A DNA stretch of 64,000 nt from DASRAJ01 sp035638255 (GCA_035638255.1 DASRAJ010000095.1:1-64000), one strand, 5' to 3'; counted from the stretch's first letter, positions 17,204 through 25,522 are shown. Program-made: numbers and translations. The notes: a model not told the origin generated them from the letters alone.

Positions 17204-17286
17204 TGGGGAGAGCAGGATTCGAACCTACGAAGGCATGAGCCACCTGATTTACAGTCAGGCCCGGTTGGCCACTTTGGTATCTCCCC
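17204..17286 (-). tRNA. tRNA-Tyr (GTA anticodon)
   Basis: A class II tRNA of 83 bases with a long variable arm. Acceptor GGGGAGA pairs with TCTCCCC, and the anticodon loop within CTGACTGTAAATCAG has GTA. It lies between tRNA-Thr and tRNA-Gly, the same order as the E. coli thrU-tyrU-glyT-thrT set. Confidence 0.97.
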
Positions 17287-17357
17287 TTTACTTAGGTTGC
17301 AATTGGCAATTTGCAGTTGGCAAAAAAATTTGCTCTCATTGCAACTTGCCTGTTCCG

Positions 17358-17373
17358 TCCCGATGCATCGGGA
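17358..17373. repeat. CCCGA...TCGGG palindrome copy
   Basis: TCCCGATGCATCGGGA is a perfect 16-base palindrome. It sits inside spacer text of the CAACTTGCC...CTGCCAACTGG type between tRNA-Tyr and tRNA-Thr, as if inserted into an older low-complexity repeat. Confidence 0.6.
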
Positions 17374-17406
17374 TTCGGGATAACTGCATCCTGCCAACTG
17401 GATCCG

Positions 17407-17480
17407 AGCCGATGGAGGGACTCGAACCCCCGACCTACTGATTACAAATCAGTAGCTCTAACCAGCTGAGCTACATCGGC
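17407..17480 (-). tRNA. tRNA-Thr (TGT anticodon)
   Basis: Acceptor GCCGATG pairs with CATCGGC. Anticodon stem ACTGA/TCAGT encloses TTTGTAA with TGT at 34-36. It is the first tRNA after hpf and complements the GGT-reading tRNA-Thr in the same cluster. Confidence 0.97.
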
Positions 17481-17600
17481 ATTAATTTCAAAACGTTTCA
17501 GTGAAAAATTCATCTCAGGAAACGACACACTTCAGTTTTCCTTTCAAAAAAGGTGGGCAAATATACTGTAATAATCCAGAAAGGAAAGTGGAGGAAACAA

Positions 17601-17900
17601 TTATTGTTGAATCTTTTCCTTGTGCTTCTTCACTTGCCGCACAATAGAATCAGTAGCGAGTTCGATGGATTCTTCAAAGAGCTTGCTGCGTTCTTCAGCA
17701 AATAATGTTTTGCCGGGAATTTGTAATCGTATCTCTGCGATTTTATCTCTCACGCTGCCTTTGTTGTGATCCAGTTTCAAAATCACCTGCGCATCTATGA
17801 TATGATTTACAAAGCGTTCAATTTTCTGCAGCTTGTCTGTGATAAACTGCTCCAGCTTATCATCGGTGTTGAAATGAATCGAATGAATTTTGATGTTCAT
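17601..17900 (-). CDS. hpf: Ribosome hibernation-promoting factor, short form (HPF/RaiA family)
   Basis: 99 residues, the short HPF length. Such proteins bind the 30S decoding region in stationary phase and block or dimerise ribosomes. The beta-alpha-beta-beta-beta-alpha layout is visible: IKIHSIHFNTDDKLEQFITDKL, then DAQVILKLDHN, KIAEIRLQIPGKTLFAEE, then a basic C-terminal helix QVKKHKEKIQQ. It lies 41 bases after xerC and ahead of the tRNA-tuf cluster, the usual Bacteroidota position. Confidence 0.94.
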   Translation of the reverse strand: MNIKIHSIHFNTDDKLEQFITDKLQKIERFVNHIIDAQVILKLDHNKGSVRDKIAEIRLQIPGKTLFAEERSKLFEESIELATDSIVRQVKKHKEKIQQ

Positions 17901-17941
17901 AGCTATTAGAATTTACTGTGAAGAAAAATATTTTCTGATGC

Positions 17942-18829
17942 TCATGCCTTGGGATGAGCTTTCCTGTAAACATCTTTTAGCTTTTCAATAGTGTTGTGCG
18001 TGTATACTTGCGTAGCTGCCAGTGAGGCGTGACCCAGCAACTCCTTTATTGCATTGATCTCCGCGCCGTTGTTCAGCATGTGTGTTGCGAATGTGTGCCG
18101 AAGTACATGCGGACTTTTCTTTTCAACGGTTGTGATTTGTTTAAGAACGGTATTCACAATGTTGTATACAGAGCGTGCATACATTTTATTTCCCGTATCA
18201 GAAACGATCAGCGAAGAAAATAATCCGGAAGGAAAAGTCTTATGACGAAGATCATTATACTCTTTGATGAACTGTTTCAATTCCCTGCTGATGGGAATGA
18301 TGCGCTCCTTGTTTCCTTTCCCAAGAACTTTTACCGCACCACTGTGCAGGTCAATATTCTTCTCTGAAAGGTTAACCAATTCTGAAACACGCATGCCGGT
18401 TCCGTAAAGCAGCTCAAAGATCAGGCGGTTTCTTGCTCCGGAAAATCCTTCGCCAAAATCAAAATGCTGCCAGAGCAATTCCATTTGATTTTTGTTGATG
18501 AAGACGGGAAGTCGCTTCGACATTTTGGGAGCGATCACTTTGCTCATCGGGTTTTGCTGAATGGCATTTTTCTTCAGTTGAAATTTGAAGAATGTTTTTA
18601 ATGAGGAAAGCTTCCTGTTGATGCTCCGGGAACCGATGCCTTCTTCCATCAGCGATACTAACCACGAACGCACATGCGTGTGACGCACATTCAGCAGGTC
18701 ATCGAACTCATAAATTTTGGAAAGGAAGACTGAGAATTGCGTAAGGTCATTCTCATACGCTGTTATTGTGTGAGCTGAATATCGTTTCTCGTATTCGAGA
18801 TATTGAAGAAAGCTCCTGAAATCCATCAT
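17942..18829 (-). CDS. xerC: Tyrosine recombinase XerC-like
   Basis: 295 residues from the ATG at 18829. A longer frame opens at 18892, but the shorter start gives the usual N-terminus (MMDFRSFLQYLEYEKRYSAH) and keeps away from the rpsU terminator. XerC/XerD-type enzymes resolve chromosome dimers at dif. An N-terminal SAM-like core-binding domain precedes a catalytic domain with GTGMRVSELVNL (Arg I), GKGNKERIIP (Lys), HVLRHTFATHM (His/Arg II), LGHASLAATQVYTH (His and the Tyr nucleophile). All catalytic residues are present. It lies between rpsU and hpf, a conserved neighbourhood, so a housekeeping role is likelier than a mobile-element integrase. Confidence 0.93.
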   Translation of the reverse strand: MMDFRSFLQYLEYEKRYSAHTITAYENDLTQFSVFLSKIYEFDDLLNVRHTHVRSWLVSLMEEGIGSRSINRKLSSLKTFFKFQLKKNAIQQNPMSKVIAPKMSKRLPVFINKNQMELLWQHFDFGEGFSGARNRLIFELLYGTGMRVSELVNLSEKNIDLHSGAVKVLGKGNKERIIPISRELKQFIKEYNDLRHKTFPSGLFSSLIVSDTGNKMYARSVYNIVNTVLKQITTVEKKSPHVLRHTFATHMLNNGAEINAIKELLGHASLAATQVYTHNTIEKLKDVYRKAHPKA

Positions 18830-18910
18830 ACCAATCGCTTCACGTACAAATATACGAAGAGGCGAATGGGATGTGAAGAATTTTTCCAACAAAATAGTTT
18901 ACGAGTGTGC

Positions 18911-18949
18911 AAAAAAAAAGTTCGACTCCGGGGAAACGAAATCGAACTT
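18911..18949 (-). terminator. Intrinsic terminator after rpsU
   Basis: On the minus strand AAGTTCGA and TCGAACTT pair perfectly over eight bases around a 16-base loop, followed by a run of T. It ends the rpsU transcript about 20 bases after its stop, so xerC probably has its own promoter or depends on readthrough. Confidence 0.8.
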
Positions 18950-18970
18950 CAAATCTTTAGCCGGGAAAAT

Positions 18971-19165
18971 CTACGCTTCGCTCTCGCGATTCATTTGCTC
19001 ACGATATGCGGCACGCTTAATCTCACCGCGTCGTTCTACTGAAGGTTTTGTGAATGCCTGGCGGTACCTCAACTGTTTGAGCGTACCGGCTTTCTCAAAT
19101 TTTTTTTTGTACTTTTTTAAAGCTTTGTCGAGTGACTCAGAATCGCGGGCATCAATGATTAGCAT
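18971..19165 (-). CDS. rpsU: 30S ribosomal protein S21 (bS21)
   Basis: 64 residues, typical for the family in this phylum. bS21 sits near the anti-Shine-Dalgarno end of 16S rRNA, and in Bacteroidota it helps hide that sequence. The motif ALKKYKKKFEKAGTLKQLRY followed by FTKPSVERRGEIKRAAYR is diagnostic. A well-matched promoter lies just upstream and a strong terminator downstream, so it can be a single-gene transcript. Confidence 0.96.
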   Translation of the reverse strand: MLIIDARDSESLDKALKKYKKKFEKAGTLKQLRYRQAFTKPSVERRGEIKRAAYREQMNRESEA

Positions 19166-19192
19166 GAAGGATGTTGATTTGATTTAGTGCGG

Positions 19193-19223
19193 CAAAGATA
19201 ATGGGTGAGAGGGAAATAGCAAA
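19193..19223 (-). promoter_or_regulatory. Bacteroidota-type promoter of rpsU
   Basis: On the minus strand TTTG (19220-19223) is followed by 19 bases and then TATCTTTG (19193-19200), matching the -33 TTTG and -7 TAnnTTTG consensus and spacing. Transcription would start near 19187, leaving a leader of about 20 bases before the rpsU ATG. Confidence 0.75.
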
Positions 19224-19235
19224 TTGAGTTTGCAG

Positions 19236-19301
19236 TCCCGATAAATCGGGATCTTCGCTTTGCTTCGATTTGCAGTTTTCCCGAATCCCGATGCATCGGG
19301 A
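19236..19301. repeat. Two CCCGA...TCGGG palindrome copies
   Basis: TCCCGATAAATCGGGA (19236-19251; arms of seven around AA) and TCCCGATGCATCGGGA (19286-19301, perfect) lie 34 bases apart, upstream of the rpsU promoter. They are embedded in TTTGCAGT-type low-complexity text. The 19286 copy is identical in its 16 bases to the one at 17358. Confidence 0.65.
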
Positions 19302-19328
19302 CGGGACAAGACAGTTTGCAAACCAAAC

Positions 19329-20468
19329 TTATAATTTCTCGCTTTTACCAATGAGTGTCAAAAGATTTTCAGCAAAACTTCTCCATGAAAATCTTTTTTT
19401 CTCTTCCGGAATTCCCGCTTCAAAATTCTTCGACAAATTATTTTCAAAGAAATTGAGGATTGCATCGGCGATTGCTTTTGGAGTTGGATCAACACACAAA
19501 CCCACTTTTCCATCCGGCACTAATTCGGGCAAACCGCCAACATTGGTTACGATCATAGGCTTGTTGAACTGATATGCGATTTGCGTGACACCGCTCTGCG
19601 TTGCGCTACGGTAGGGTTGAACAACCACATCAGCAGCAGAAAAATATTTTTTCACTTCTTCTTCTGCAATGAAATCAGTTTTGAGAATGACATGACTTTG
19701 CAGATTCAATTTCGAAATCAAATCGAGATACGGTTTTGAGTTTTCATAAAATTCGCCCGCTACAATAAGCTTCAAAGGAAATTTTCTCAGCTGCTCATCT
19801 GCAAAGGCTTCGAGCAGAAGATCGAGCCCTTTGTATTTGCGAATGAAGCCGAAGAAAAGAAGGTAATGAAAACCGGGATCGAGACTCAATTGCTTCTGCG
19901 CCTCCTCCATCGTAATGGCCGCTCCAAAATTATCATAGAGGGGATGCGGATTTTGAATGAAAGGTTTTCGCGGAACAAATTTTTTCAGATCAACACTTAC
20001 CGAATCTGACATGGTGACAAAACCATCGCAGGCGGTGAGAAAATATTTTGTGAAGGCAACATCGCCGGTTCTTTTCTCATGAGGAATCACATTGTCAAGA
20101 ATGGAAATCACCCGGGTGTGATGATTCTTCTTCGATCTTCTTGCAATCGTTCCAAAGCAGGGACCCATAAGCGGCAACCAAAATTTGTAAAGCAGCAGGT
20201 CAGGTTTTTTCTTTCGAATTTCATTTCCAACCAAAATCCAGTTGAGCGGATTGATGGAATTTACTCTTCGGGAAATTTTGAGATCCGCAGGTGCAGGTGC
20301 ATCCGTGAATTGAGATTTTCCGGGAAATAAAAATGAAGGATATTGAACGGTGAACGTGTAAATTTCAACTTCATGTCCCATCGCAATCAACTCACGGCTT
20401 AACCGCTCATTGAATGTAGCAAGTCCGCCGCGAAAAGGATGTGCTGAACCGATGAAGATGATTTTCAT
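19329..20468 (-). CDS. Glycosyltransferase family 4 (GT-B fold)
   Basis: 379 residues, a cytoplasmic or peripheral-membrane sugar transferase of GT-B fold. The N-terminal Rossmann half begins IIFIGSAHPFRGGLATFNERL, the glycine-rich acceptor loop typical of family 4. The C-terminal donor half has LLFFGFIRKYKGLDLLLEAF and, near the end, the GVTQIAYQFNKPMIVTNVGGLPE segment that binds the nucleotide sugar. It is isolated between rpsU and a sulfatase gene, so the product (polysaccharide or lipid) cannot be named. Confidence 0.88.
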   Translation of the reverse strand: MKIIFIGSAHPFRGGLATFNERLSRELIAMGHEVEIYTFTVQYPSFLFPGKSQFTDAPAPADLKISRRVNSINPLNWILVGNEIRKKKPDLLLYKFWLPLMGPCFGTIARRSKKNHHTRVISILDNVIPHEKRTGDVAFTKYFLTACDGFVTMSDSVSVDLKKFVPRKPFIQNPHPLYDNFGAAITMEEAQKQLSLDPGFHYLLFFGFIRKYKGLDLLLEAFADEQLRKFPLKLIVAGEFYENSKPYLDLISKLNLQSHVILKTDFIAEEEVKKYFSAADVVVQPYRSATQSGVTQIAYQFNKPMIVTNVGGLPELVPDGKVGLCVDPTPKAIADAILNFFENNLSKNFEAGIPEEKKRFSWRSFAENLLTLIGKSEKL

Positions 20469-20480
20469 TCAGCAGCAAAA

Positions 20481-20590
20481 GTGAAGAAATAAGATGTAAG
20501 ACGTAAGAAATAAGATGTAAGAAATAAGACAGTAGAAGGTAGAAGGTAGAAGTTAGAAGTAAAAGAGTTAAGACGAAGATGTAAGATGGG
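20481..20590. repeat. GTAAGACGTAAGAAATAAGAT-type degenerate repeat
   Basis: The spacer between the glycosyltransferase start and the sulfatase stop consists of imperfect copies of AAATAAGATGTAAGA followed by GTAGAAGGTAGAAGTTAGAA. It is the same style of low-complexity spacer as the minisatellite at 56838-57055. No convincing gene lies in it. Confidence 0.6.
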
Positions 20591-20654
20591 ACTTCGGTCT
20601 GTAGTATGGTCTTCAGTAATCATAGATGAGGGCGAGAGTAAATCCGAAATCATT

Positions 20655-22853
20655 TTATTGCTGCACTAAAATCTTCCTTCCATAAGTTCTTCCATCTTGT
20701 TCTGCCTTCACTAAATACAATCCGTTACCCCATTTGCTGCAATCAATTTCTTCCATCACATCCAGGGAAATGCTGTACTGCTGACGCCATAGCACATGCC
20801 CAAGTTCATCACAGATGCTCATGAGGACGGGTGATTTTTGGTGAGAAGTAAAATAAATAGTGAATGTTTCGGCTGCTGGATTAGGGCCCATGGCCATTTC
20901 CAGTTCAGGAGTTTCATCATTATTATAAATCGAAAACCGCTCTCCGCTAGTTATGAGATTACAGATTTTTTTCCTTGGCTCAGGATCAGAATAAACTGTG
21001 CGTAAACTATCGAGTAATATGCGGCGCGCCGCAATGGTAGATTGATACCCGGAATTGAAAATCAGGTTGGTGTTGTTGAGCGAATCGGTAACCAAATCAT
21101 AATACTCTTCAGTAGTGGTTTTGCAATAGGACCGAATGTAAATATCCGTGAGCGATCGCACGGCTCGTAACTTCGGAAGCGACGGATCCCATCCGCTTTC
21201 ATAGAAAAAGTTCTTTCGCTGTGCTTGTCCATTGGCGAGTTGGTGAAGTGAAAGTCCCTGAAAGCCATAGTTGTTCGGCAGCGCTGTAAAATCAAGAAGC
21301 GTAGCTGCAATATCAACGTTAGAACCAATTTCATCAGTGATCACACTGTTCGAACCAAACCATTTCGGGTAACGGATGAAAAGCGGAACACGAATAGATT
21401 CTTCAAGAGCCAAAATCTTTTCATGTAAATGATGCTCGCCCATCAGGTAACCATTATCACTGGTGAAAATAATAAGCGTGCTGTCCAGGGTGCCGTCGCG
21501 CTGCTGAATCCACTTCAACAAGCTGTCAACATTATCATCAACGCTCTTGAGTGTTTGATACATTGCAAGTTTCAGGGCATTGACTTTGGGAGTGTCAACG
21601 TTCCATATTTGATCACTGTAAAATGAAGGGTAATTGCTGGTGTAAAAAGTATAGTTAGAAGCAAAGGGTATAGTTTCATTCAGATACAACAATGAATCCT
21701 GGGGGCGCGGAGTAGTGGGACCGTGCGGAACGCGTGTGAAATAATAGAGCACAAAATTTTGCCCCGCAGGAACTGTATTCAAAAATGTTTTCGCAAGCTG
21801 CGGATATACATCGCTGATATGACCGCTAATCGTGGTATCCTTTCCGTTAATTGTGTATGGAGGATCAACATAAGTCTCGGTACTGCTTACTGCCCACCAG
21901 TTAAATCCTTTAGGATCACCCATAAACTGACCATACTTTCCAATAAAGCCGGTATAATAACCATGATCTTTAAGTATTTGCTGAATAAGTGGAAAAGAAG
22001 AGTTGAGTGTGTCTCCGTTACTCTCCAGTCCATTGATGTGCGGATACACACCCGTGTAAATGCATGCACGACTCGGGGCACATTGGGAAGTAGTGGGGAT
22101 CATGAGCTTGAAATTCACACCTTCATTTGCAATCCTGTTGATTGCCGGGGTATTCAGCCATGATGGCGCTCCATTGGGGATGAAGGCATCATAGCGCGCA
22201 TCATCCAGAACAATCATCAGGATATTTTTCTTCTGCACTCCGTGATTGAGTGTTGTGACCACGTGCGTGGCGCACCAGGCTGATTTGGCCGCACCGAAAT
22301 TTGTTTCTATGCGATTCTCATACGTGGTGTTAGGTTGAAGATTCGTGAGCGGGCAACTTGATGCTGTAATGTTGGAAACTTTAGTCCATGCACTTGCTCC
22401 CTGAGCCCGATAGTTAAGAGTGTAGCTGTTGCTTCCGCAAGCAGGTTCCCAACTGATGAGTACCGAATTGGCAGTGACCGATGAGGAAGAAATATTTATT
22501 GGTGGCGAACATTTCTTTGTGGTTTTTGAAATTGAAGGAGAATACCCCACCGTAGTATTATTACTGCAGAAACTGGCTACAGCGAAATCATAGGAAGTAT
22601 TCAGCTCTAATCCCGAAATAGTGACCGAATTCCCTGTAATGCTGTTGCTAAACATCCATTCACTACTGCCGGAGACTTTGTACTCAAGAAGATAATAGGA
22701 AACGCCGGTAACTTTCTTCCACGAAGCCTCTACCGAGCAGCTTGTTATATTTTTTAGTTTCAAATTAACAGGAATCGAAGGAGTACAGGTTCCGAAAACT
22801 AATTCACTGGAAAAGGGAATAAGCAAAATGAGAGCGAGCGAAAAGAGTTTCAT
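20655..22853 (-). CDS. Secreted sulfatase with two N-terminal Fn3 domains and T9SS sorting domain
   Basis: 732 residues. Signal peptide, two fibronectin type III domains (about 24-110 and 113-202), then an S1-type sulfatase domain from about 208. The metal-binding KKNILMIVLDDARYD opens it, and SQCAPSRACIYTG holds the CxPSR signature whose cysteine becomes formylglycine. IIFTSDNGYLMGEHHLHEKILALEE gives the downstream metal and substrate residues. The last 75 residues form a T9SS sorting domain (LEMAMGPNPAAETFTIYF to RKILVQQ). It should hydrolyse sulfate esters outside the cell, for example on algal or animal glycans; the exact substrate is not readable. N-terminal Fn3 is a less common architecture. 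No sulfatase-maturating enzyme is in the window. Confidence 0.92.
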   Translation of the reverse strand: MKLFSLALILLIPFSSELVFGTCTPSIPVNLKLKNITSCSVEASWKKVTGVSYYLLEYKVSGSSEWMFSNSITGNSVTISGLELNTSYDFAVASFCSNNTTVGYSPSISKTTKKCSPPINISSSSVTANSVLISWEPACGSNSYTLNYRAQGASAWTKVSNITASSCPLTNLQPNTTYENRIETNFGAAKSAWCATHVVTTLNHGVQKKNILMIVLDDARYDAFIPNGAPSWLNTPAINRIANEGVNFKLMIPTTSQCAPSRACIYTGVYPHINGLESNGDTLNSSFPLIQQILKDHGYYTGFIGKYGQFMGDPKGFNWWAVSSTETYVDPPYTINGKDTTISGHISDVYPQLAKTFLNTVPAGQNFVLYYFTRVPHGPTTPRPQDSLLYLNETIPFASNYTFYTSNYPSFYSDQIWNVDTPKVNALKLAMYQTLKSVDDNVDSLLKWIQQRDGTLDSTLIIFTSDNGYLMGEHHLHEKILALEESIRVPLFIRYPKWFGSNSVITDEIGSNVDIAATLLDFTALPNNYGFQGLSLHQLANGQAQRKNFFYESGWDPSLPKLRAVRSLTDIYIRSYCKTTTEEYYDLVTDSLNNTNLIFNSGYQSTIAARRILLDSLRTVYSDPEPRKKICNLITSGERFSIYNNDETPELEMAMGPNPAAETFTIYFTSHQKSPVLMSICDELGHVLWRQQYSISLDVMEEIDCSKWGNGLYLVKAEQDGRTYGRKILVQQ

Positions 22854-22942
22854 TAAAGGTTTTTAGGAGAAAATGAAGCTAAACGATAATGGCATGTAAT
22901 ACGGAGCTGAAGGGCAAACGGTTACATAAACTCACATTATAA

Positions 22943-23041
22943 CTTAAGGGCATCTCTAAAAACCTTCATTTTATTTCCTCATCCTGATTCCTTGACCTGA
23001 AGGAGAAAGGTTAGTGGTAGGTTTTTAGAGATGCCCTTAAG
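22943..23041. mobile_element. MITE-like element with 22-bp perfect inverted repeats
   Basis: The 22 bases at 22943-22964 (core TTAAGGGCATCTCTAAAAAC) are an exact reverse complement of 23020-23041, with 55 bases between. There is no coding capacity. Both ends carry TTAA, which could be a duplicated target. The size (99 bp) and perfect termini suggest a miniature element mobilised by a transposase elsewhere; it could also act as a strong hairpin between the flanking genes. Confidence 0.7.
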
Positions 23042-23069
23042 AGTCAAATAAATCTCCGGGTTAAATTGC

Positions 23070-23077
23070 TAAATTTG
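23070..23077 (+). promoter_or_regulatory. Candidate -7 box upstream of the 23100 gene
   Basis: TAAATTTG matches TAnnTTTG and lies 22 bases before the ATG at 23100. No TTTG is found at the right spacing upstream, so this is a partial match only. Confidence 0.4.
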
Positions 23078-23099
23078 ATCTTTGTCAAACTAAGCTGCT

Positions 23100-23936
23100 A
23101 TGAAAACACTTCTCACACTTTCAGTATTTGTCTTTTTGTCGTACGATACAAGAGCTCAACTCATTTTTCAGCATATAAAAGCTGAAGTAATATCTCTTGA
23201 TGATGACGACAACAAACTGAACAATCAAATTCAATTGGGTGACACTCTAATGGGCACGTTATCTTATTCTCATAATGTGACTGACAGCAACTCTGATCCC
23301 ACCGTTGGAGATTATTTGTATTCCACTACGCCATATGGTATCTCATTAATCGGGCCCGGAAATCTTCTTTTCCAATCCGATGGCAACAATGTTGACTTTC
23401 TCTGTGAAGCCGTTGACCTTCCCGTAGTAGATGGCGGTGATGCAATTACGTTTCGGAGCTACAATAATTATTACTCGCTGGGCAATGCAGCAACTGACAA
23501 ACTTATTTCGTGGACGGTTAATAATGATGACGGAACTAACCTGAGCAGTGATGCCCTCCCGATCATTCTCGACTTGTCAATCTGGGACCAACTTTATGGC
23601 TTAACCATTGGTGCCGATGATTTTCCCGATGGAACCCTTGGTTATTTTATCAGGGCAACAGTTGTTGAAATTGAAACCGATGAAGGCACAGGAGTAAACA
23701 ATTTAGTTTCAGGAAATGAAGAAAGAATTTTTCCGAATCCCGTGCACTCATCTTTTACAATATCAAATCCGGTTGCTGATGGCACGCTGGTAATTGAAGA
23801 TGTGAATGGAAAAGTGATGATGAGCAAAACTGCGGTGACATCTGAAGTTGATATTTCTGATTTTCTACCGGGGTTGTATGTGGTGAAGATTATTGGGAAG
23901 AAAGAAGTGAAGGTGATAAGGATGGTGAAGAGTTGA
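23100..23936 (+). CDS. Secreted protein with T9SS sorting domain, function unknown
   Basis: 278 residues. Signal peptide MKTLLTLSVFVFLSYDTRAQ, a ~180-residue acidic beta-rich domain (GDTLMGTLSYSHNVTDSNSD; many Asp/Asn), and a T9SS type A domain from EERIFPNPVHSSFTISNPVADG to VKVIRMVKS. The first domain resembles secreted PEP-CTERM-like or jelly-roll beta sandwiches in general layout, but I recognise no named family. It is a single gene between the MITE-like repeat and a convergent gene. Confidence 0.82.
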   Translation: MKTLLTLSVFVFLSYDTRAQLIFQHIKAEVISLDDDDNKLNNQIQLGDTLMGTLSYSHNVTDSNSDPTVGDYLYSTTPYGISLIGPGNLLFQSDGNNVDFLCEAVDLPVVDGGDAITFRSYNNYYSLGNAATDKLISWTVNNDDGTNLSSDALPIILDLSIWDQLYGLTIGADDFPDGTLGYFIRATVVEIETDEGTGVNNLVSGNEERIFPNPVHSSFTISNPVADGTLVIEDVNGKVMMSKTAVTSEVDISDFLPGLYVVKIIGKKEVKVIRMVKS

Positions 23937-23980
23937 TTTTCGCGGATTGTGTACTGGTTATGAAGGCACAAGTCAACTGC

Positions 23981-24505
23981 TTAGAAATAAATAATATTGG
24001 TATTAAGTCCCCATTCTTTGTTCCGGTTCAATTCAAGATAGCCAGTTACGTCTTGAATAGTTGAGATGTCATGAAAGCATATACCTTTCCACAAGTCCAC
24101 AATCTTACTGTCTTTAAACTTTACTAGTAGTAGGTGCGATGTTCGAACATAACCACCTTCAAGATATTGCATGACGAGTAGATCGTTACTCTGAGCAAGA
24201 AACACCAACTGCCTGCCCGGCATGCTTCTAATGATTATATCTGTAGAATTATAGGGCTCATCAGGATTGGCGATCCTGAAATTACCTGTAAAGCAATCAA
24301 GCTGTCTTTTAATGAATTTTGGAATGTTTTTTTTATTATTGGTGATATCGAAGTTGTCACTTTTCAAATCTGCTATGAAGCTATCTAGATTTCTATTAGC
24401 TAAGATTTTTGCAGTGTCAATTTGAAAACTACATTTTTTTTGTCCTTCCGAAATCTGCGTTGTCAGAAGAATAATTGAAAGAATAAGTGTTTGTATTTGT
24501 CTCAT
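23981..24505 (-). CDS. Hypothetical secreted protein
   Basis: 174 residues. A signal peptide is visible (MRQIQTLILSIILLTTQISEGQ). The mature part is soluble, mixed alpha/beta, with three cysteines (KKCSF, LDCFTG, GICFHD) and the segment GRQLVFLAQSNDLLVMQYLEGGYVRTSHLLLVKF, which looks like beta hairpins. I do not recognise a family. No sorting domain is present, so periplasmic location is likeliest. It converges on the 23100 gene. Confidence 0.6.
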   Translation of the reverse strand: MRQIQTLILSIILLTTQISEGQKKCSFQIDTAKILANRNLDSFIADLKSDNFDITNNKKNIPKFIKRQLDCFTGNFRIANPDEPYNSTDIIIRSMPGRQLVFLAQSNDLLVMQYLEGGYVRTSHLLLVKFKDSKIVDLWKGICFHDISTIQDVTGYLELNRNKEWGLNTNIIYF

Positions 24506-24556
24506 TAAGTTAGGATGAAGTCTCCCCTTTTGGATCCAACCAAGACGATAATCCGA

Positions 24557-24586
24557 AATTGAAAATTCGAAATTCGAAATTCGAAA
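24557..24586. repeat. AAATTCG tandem repeat
   Basis: Seven-base units AAATTCG/AAATTGA repeat about four times just before the stop codon of the 24587 gene. Related AAAATTG units occur at 41437-41466. Confidence 0.6.
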
Positions 24587-25522
24587 TTAATTAATCCTCT
24601 TCTCCACCTGATAGCTATTCCTGTCATGCGCGCTGCGCGAAATCATTTCCGCCATAAATCCCGCCGAGAATAATTGAACTCCGATGACCATGCTTACCAG
24701 TGCGAAATAAAATAAAGGACGCTCGGTCATGTGATATTGCAGATAGACGAACTTTTGAATGGTAAGCACAATGGAGATGATGAAGCCGATGAAGAACGAA
24801 AGCAACCCGAGCGTGCCGAAGAGATGCATCGGTCTTTTTCCGAAGCGTGTTACAAAAGACAAAGTGAGCAAATCAAGAAAGCCGCGAATGAATCGCTCCC
24901 ATCCGAATTTTGTTACTCCGTATTTCCTAGGGTAATGCACCACTTCCTTCTCCGAAATTTTTGTGAAGCCATTCCACTTTGCAATTACCGGAATGTAACG
25001 ATGCATTTCACCATACACTTCGAGGTTCTTTACCACATCGTTCTTGTAGGCTTTCAAGCCACAGTTAAAATCATGCAGCGGAATTCCGCTGATCCATGCC
25101 GTTGTGCGATTGAAAAATTTGGAAGGAATTCTTTTTGAAAAAGGATCGTGACGCTTTTTCTTCCACCCTGAAACCAAATCAAATCCATCATCATGAATCA
25201 TTTTGTACAACGCAGGAATTTCATCAGGGCTGTCCTGCATGTCAGCATCCATCGTGATCACCACTTCTCCTTGTGCAATTTTGAAACCTTCATTGAGTGC
25301 AGCACTCTTCCCATAATTTCTTCTGAACTTGATTCCTTTGATATGCGAATCTTCTAACGCCAATTTCTCAATGACGCTCCACGATTGATCGCGGCTCCCA
25401 TCATCCACAAATATGATTTCGTAAGTGAGAGGATTCGCTTCTATCACTCTCCTGATCCACGAAGTTAATTCCGGAAGCGATTCCTGTTCGTTCAATAAAG
25501 GAATAACGACAGAGAGTTGCAT
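24587..25522 (-). CDS. Family 2 polyprenyl-phosphate glycosyltransferase (DPM1/GtrB-like)
   Basis: 311 residues. Such enzymes move a sugar from a nucleotide donor to undecaprenyl phosphate at the inner membrane. GT-A motifs are visible: LSVVIPLLNEQESLPEL, EIIFVDDGSRDQSW, the DxD-containing VITMDADMQDSPDEIP, and FNCGLKAYKNDVV. Two C-terminal membrane spans (FGTLGLLSFFIGFIISIVL and FYFALVSMVIGVQLFSAGFM) anchor it. It is followed on the same strand after upstream DUF4199 and dihydroorotase-like genes, a neighbourhood I associate with Bacteroidota. Confidence 0.92.
   Translation of the reverse strand: MQLSVVIPLLNEQESLPELTSWIRRVIEANPLTYEIIFVDDGSRDQSWSVIEKLALEDSHIKGIKFRRNYGKSAALNEGFKIAQGEVVITMDADMQDSPDEIPALYKMIHDDGFDLVSGWKKKRHDPFSKRIPSKFFNRTTAWISGIPLHDFNCGLKAYKNDVVKNLEVYGEMHRYIPVIAKWNGFTKISEKEVVHYPRKYGVTKFGWERFIRGFLDLLTLSFVTRFGKRPMHLFGTLGLLSFFIGFIISIVLTIQKFVYLQYHMTERPLFYFALVSMVIGVQLFSAGFMAEMISRSAHDRNSYQVEKRIN

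Noticed and set aside
17133..17441. Plus-strand frame of 102 codons across the tRNA cluster
   Set aside because: It is antisense to tRNA-Tyr and tRNA-Thr and has no protein-like features.
17942..18892. Phage or mobile-element integrase
   Set aside because: It lies in the conserved rpsU-xerC-hpf order, and no attachment sites or phage genes are present.
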